Notes under the pieces: generated by a model
The model's input: the letters and a program-made list of their open reading frames with translations, nothing else
Told to the model about the DNA's origin: nothing
Database searches by the model: none
Source: CAZHFW01 sp964531675
GTDB lineage: Bacteria > Planctomycetota > Phycisphaerae > Phycisphaerales > UBA1924
Assembly: GCA_964531675.1 (NCBI GenBank)
Contig: CAZHFW010000027.1
Location: forward strand, 1-43,928
Length of the DNA stretch: 43,928 nucleotides
Direction: 5' to 3'
Shown here: piece after piece, positions 41,003 to 43,928 of the stretch
Layout: each line of letters starts with the position of its first letter
Numbering within the stretch: position 1 is the first letter of the stretch
Translations under genes and position numbers: made by a program

Positions 41003-42370
41003 TCAGCGGCCCTTCTTGCTCAGGAAATCAATGACGTCGATCTGGCTCACGACACCCACGATCTTCTCGTTGTCGACCACGATCGCGACCTGATTGGTCT
41101 CGAAGATGCGGTACAGCTCCTCGATGCGTGCCTTCGGGTAAATCAACCCGCCCAGCCGCTGCGCAATCGTGCTGACCGGTGAGGCCTTGGTCGCGGTGCC
41201 TTCCTGCAGGCCGCGCAGCACATCGACTTCCGCAACGATCGACACCGGGCGGCCCTTGGGGTCCACGATCGGAACCTGCGACACGCCGTGCTTCTTGAAC
41301 AGGCCGATGATCGACTCAACGGTGTCGTGCTCGTGCGCCGTGATGATCGACGCCGCCCGATTCTGAATGACGTCCTCGACGAGGCCCAGATCTCGGTCGC
41401 TCCCCAGGAACCCGTAGTCCTTCATCCACGTGTCGTTCAGGAACTTGGTGGTGTACCGCGTCGCCGAGTCGGGAAGAACCGTGACCACCGTCTTGCCAGG
41501 CCCGAGCTGCTGGGCGATCTTGACCGCGATGTGCACGTTGCATCCCGAGGACCCGCCGCAGAACAGGCCTTCCTCGCGGACCAGACGCCTGGCCATCGAG
41601 AACGCCTCGCGGTCGTTGGTCTGGTGGAACTCGTCCACCACCGAGTAGTCCATCGCGTCGCAGAGAATGTCCTCGCCGATGCCCTCGACCTTGTACACGT
41701 GCGGCGTGGGCATCGTCTTGGTGTAGAAATAGTTGTAGTGCACGCTGCCGATCGGATCGACGCCGACCACGCGCACGTGCGGGTGGTTCTTCTTGAAGTA
41801 CCGCCCGATGCCCGAGATCGTCCCGCCCGTGCCCGCGCCCGCGACCACCGCGTCGACCTTGCCCTCGGTGTCGCGCCAGATCTCAGGCCCCGTGGAGAGC
41901 ATGTGGGCCTCGATGTTTAGCGGGTTGTGGTACTGGTTGACGTAGAACGCGCCGGGCGTCTCGCGCGCGATCCGCTTGGCGGTCTCGACATAGTGCTGCG
42001 GGCTGTCGCCCGGCACATCGGTCGGCGTGATCACCACCTCGGCGCCGAACGCCTTGAGCATGTTGACCTTCTCGAGGCTCATCTTGTCGGGCATCGTGAA
42101 CACGCACCGATACCCGCGCACCGCCGCCCACATCGCCACGCCCTGGCCCGTGTTGCCGCTGGTGTTCTCAACGATCGTCGCGCCGGGCTTGATCAGCCCC
42201 TGCTTCTCGCTCTGATTGAGAATGTGCACCGCCATCCGGTCCTTGATGGACCCGGTCGGGTTCATGTACTCGCACTTGACCAGGACGGTCGCGGAGTTCG
42301 GGCCGACCACTTTGTTCAGGCGGACAAGCGGCGTCCGGCCAACGGCGTCAAGGATGCTGGCGTGGATCAT
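41003..42370 (-). CDS. Cystathionine beta-synthase with C-terminal CBS domains
   Basis: The product (455 aa from the ATG at 42370; the longer open frame upstream is not homologous) has the PLP lysine in NPTGSIKDRMA (Lys43), the substrate loop VENTSGNTGQGVAM, the phosphate-cup GAGTGGTISG and the GGSSGCN block. Residues about 330-455 are two CBS repeats (SIVAEVDVL and VGVVSQIDVIDFL) like those that bind adenosyl ligands and control the eukaryotic enzyme. It should condense homocysteine and serine. Its gene precedes that of the cystathionine lyase. Confidence 0.92.
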   Translation of the reverse strand: MIHASILDAVGRTPLVRLNKVVGPNSATVLVKCEYMNPTGSIKDRMAVHILNQSEKQGLIKPGATIVENTSGNTGQGVAMWAAVRGYRCVFTMPDKMSLEKVNMLKAFGAEVVITPTDVPGDSPQHYVETAKRIARETPGAFYVNQYHNPLNIEAHMLSTGPEIWRDTEGKVDAVVAGAGTGGTISGIGRYFKKNHPHVRVVGVDPIGSVHYNYFYTKTMPTPHVYKVEGIGEDILCDAMDYSVVDEFHQTNDREAFSMARRLVREEGLFCGGSSGCNVHIAVKIAQQLGPGKTVVTVLPDSATRYTTKFLNDTWMKDYGFLGSDRDLGLVEDVIQNRAASIITAHEHDTVESIIGLFKKHGVSQVPIVDPKGRPVSIVAEVDVLRGLQEGTATKASPVSTIAQRLGGLIYPKARIEELYRIFETNQVAIVVDNEKIVGVVSQIDVIDFLSKKGR

Positions 42371-42407
42371 GGGGAAAGGGTAGCACAGACGGCGATTTGG
42401 CGGGTGC

Positions 42408-42580
42408 CACGACTCGCCGGGACTCGGCATTCTCCTTGTTCCTCTCCGAGCCCTTCCGGCGCGTTCTGGCAAGGCGCGAAGACTCGCAGGCCGCTGACTA
42501 TGTTCGTGCGCTCGTGCGCTCGCACGACTCGCCGGGGACGGGAGTGAAGGCGGGAAACGCCGTTGACAGACGAGTCGTGG
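42408..42580. repeat. Repeat-rich patch between CBS gene and atypical gene
   Basis: Direct copies of cacgactcgccggg lie at 42408-42421 and 42523-42536. An inverted copy, cgagtcgtgg, is at 42571-42580. A 7-bp palindrome, TCGTGCG-CT-CGCACGA, sits at 42512-42527, preceded by a partial TCGTGCGC tandem. Folding could form hairpins downstream of the atypical minus-strand gene. It may be an end of a transferred segment or a complex terminator region. Confidence 0.45.
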
Positions 42581-42588
42581 TGGTCGAC

Positions 42589-43437
42589 CTAGGCCTGGGT
42601 TGGCTTTGTATTTGTCAAAGCGTTTACTGCCTTCCTGAGCTGCTCGTCGTCGGACAGGACACTTGACATGAGCTCCGTGAGCCTGGACATTACCAAGCGA
42701 ATGCCAGTGGCTACCGTCAGACATTGTTCGTCAGAAGCTGCGTGGAGTCCGTCACTCAAGCTGGAATGAATCAGCTTCAATGGATTGTGGCCGTTGACCA
42801 ACAGGGACTGCGGAAAGCCAGTACCAAGCATCTCGATTGCCTTGGCGAACTGAATCTCCCTCTTTGCTGCCACTATGTTGTTAGCAAAGGCAGGCGACGG
42901 ATCTACCACCCTCGCGACCTGCAGAATGCGATCGAAAAGTGCCGCTTTCTGATTCTCGATCACGCGACGATAGTACGAGAAGGCTGCGATCCCCAGTCCC
43001 TGGTTTTCACAGCGTCGCCCCTTCGTCCATAGATGCCGATCAGATCCTGCTAGCTTTAACAAAGACTCTGGGAGCGGTGGACCAAACGCGGGGAACTCAC
43101 CAAACTTGACGACTCCGATCTTCCTCTCTCCAAGGCCATAGACGAGAGCAGCGAAAAACTTGCACTCTTGCTTACAGTGTCGGCACACATACTTCATCGA
43201 GACTCGGTGGAGTTCTCCGCGCTTGTCGGGACTCCAAAGCTGATCGCCCGTGCCGTCAAACCACATCTGCTTGCCGCACGAGGTGGAGTCGCACCACAAA
43301 CTGAGGGGAGGAAACGTCAAAATCGTCGAGTCGCCCGCCATTCTACAAGCGTCGGTGCACTCAAACGTGGTTCCGGGGGGACGATCCGAAAGGACCTGAG
43401 CCCAAGGGATCACCTCATGAGGAGCATCGTCGGACAT
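42589..43437 (-). CDS. Zinc-ribbon protein of unknown function, atypical base composition
   Basis: The product (282 aa from the ATG at 43437, with GGAGG 8 bases upstream) has a four-cysteine zinc site, CDSTSC (Cys49 and Cys54) and CRHC (Cys85 and Cys88). A helical domain follows (FSYYRRVIENQKAALFDRIL, ANNIVAAKREIQFAKAIEML) that ends with a short C-terminal helix (LSDDEQLRKAVNALTN). I do not recognise the family. The coding region is visibly lower in GC than its neighbours and uses many codons rare elsewhere in the window, suggesting horizontal acquisition. It lies 16 bases downstream of hmgA and is followed by the repeat patch at 42408-42580. Confidence 0.7.
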   Translation of the reverse strand: MSDDAPHEVIPWAQVLSDRPPGTTFECTDACRMAGDSTILTFPPLSLWCDSTSCGKQMWFDGTGDQLWSPDKRGELHRVSMKYVCRHCKQECKFFAALVYGLGERKIGVVKFGEFPAFGPPLPESLLKLAGSDRHLWTKGRRCENQGLGIAAFSYYRRVIENQKAALFDRILQVARVVDPSPAFANNIVAAKREIQFAKAIEMLGTGFPQSLLVNGHNPLKLIHSSLSDGLHAASDEQCLTVATGIRLVMSRLTELMSSVLSDDEQLRKAVNALTNTKPTQA

Positions 43438-43453
43438 CCATGATCCTCCACAT

Positions 43454-43928
43454 TCACGGCGCCCACACGTTCGACACGTTCTCGTGCTTGTGAACCGGAA
43501 CCTTGCCCGCCCCCGCCGCGCCGTTCTGCCCATTGAGCTGGATCTTCCCGCTCTGCAGACCCGGGAAGTGCTCGCCTTGCCAGCTCGCCGGATAGTTCGT
43601 GTCATCCAGCTCCAGCGCCGCCTTGGTCGGGAACAGAGGCCTGAACGTGTCGCACATCACCGCAAGTTCCTGCGTGTACGTCGCGCTCAGGCTCGCCTCG
43701 AGCGTCCCCGGGTGCGGGCCGTGCGGGATCCCCTGCGGATGCAGCGTCAGGCTCCCGATCTCGATCCCCTTCCGCGAGCTGAAGTTCCCGTCCACGTAGT
43801 ACAGCACCTCGTCCGAATCCAGATTCGAGTGGTTGTACGGCACCTTGATCGCCTGCGGGTGATAGTCCAGCATCCGCGGCGCAAACGTGCAGATCACAAA
43901 GTTGTGCGCCTCAAACGTCTGGTGGATC
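43454..43928 (-). CDS. hmgA: Homogentisate 1,2-dioxygenase, 5' end cut by window edge
   Basis: The frame is open from the right edge to a stop at 43454 (158 codons seen). It encodes the C-terminal part of the enzyme that opens the ring of homogentisate in tyrosine and phenylalanine degradation: TFEAHNFVICTFAPR, the stretch NLDSDEVLYYVDGNF, then IEIGSLTLHPQGIPHGPHPG, which holds the iron-ligand histidine region of this cupin-type family. The start lies outside the window. It is upstream of, and likely co-transcribed with, the atypical zinc-ribbon gene. Confidence 0.9.
   Translation of the reverse strand, partial: IHQTFEAHNFVICTFAPRMLDYHPQAIKVPYNHSNLDSDEVLYYVDGNFSSRKGIEIGSLTLHPQGIPHGPHPGTLEASLSATYTQELAVMCDTFRPLFPTKAALELDDTNYPASWQGEHFPGLQSGKIQLNGQNGAAGAGKVPVHKHENVSNVWAP

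Noticed and set aside
1..43928. CRISPR arrays, insertion sequences, prophage or rRNA operons
   Set aside because: No regularly spaced repeats, transposase, integrase, phage structural protein or rRNA-like stretch was seen.

Overview
The window reads as a stretch of chromosome from a GC-rich planctomycete, most likely of the Phycisphaerae/Phycisphaerales group. The signs are a short secreted protein ending in a single dockerin-like EF-hand repeat of the form DVNNDHVVDLGDF, a planctomycete-style pseudopilin with an FADGHV motif, a recurring family of small membrane proteins with C-P-x-C / C-P-E-C zinc ribbons, type III glutamine synthetase, and high GC throughout. This placement is inference from protein style; no rRNA is present. 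There is no prophage, insertion sequence or CRISPR array.

Left third (1-14.6 kb): a polysaccharide utilisation region. It starts with the 5' part of an OprB-type outer-membrane porin (minus, runs off the left edge) and a CAT-anticodon tRNA. Next come a secreted GH81 endo-beta-1,3-glucanase interrupted by a CBM6-like domain and a convergent secreted dockerin-tailed protein. A LacI regulator then heads a plus-strand gene series: a pseudopilin, a sugar-binding protein, two ABC permeases (4-bp overlaps), a GH1 beta-glucosidase and a secreted clan GH-A (agarase-like) hydrolase, closed by a bidirectional terminator. Together they suggest degradation and import of a beta-glucan such as laminarin; the ABC ATPase is not encoded here.

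Middle (14.6-30.5 kb), almost all minus strand: glnN (type III glutamine synthetase); an operon map - zinc-ribbon membrane protein - trpA; and a histidine-degradation cluster hutH, hutU, hutG, hutI with a convergent DUF2071 gene lodged inside. A MoxR-like AAA+ ATPase and VWA-protein pair lies beyond it.

Right third (30.5-43.9 kb): alpha-glucan phosphorylase with an apparently leaderless promoter, a large surface lipoprotein (beta-propeller plus phosphoesterase), tRNA-Arg(TCT), two overlapping small membrane-protein genes, the arginine succinyltransferase genes astA-astD, a small lipoprotein, and the reverse transsulfuration pair (cystathionine gamma-lyase/synthase and CBS-domain cystathionine beta-synthase). 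A lower-GC zinc-ribbon gene of unknown function follows, then the 3' part of homogentisate dioxygenase running off the right edge. The amino-acid genes (histidine, arginine, homogentisate, glutamine) form a nitrogen and carbon salvage theme. The most unusual items are the CBM inserted in the GH81 catalytic domain, the pseudopilin inside a sugar-ABC operon, the zinc-ribbon family around map, and the compositionally odd gene next to hmgA with its repeat-rich flank.
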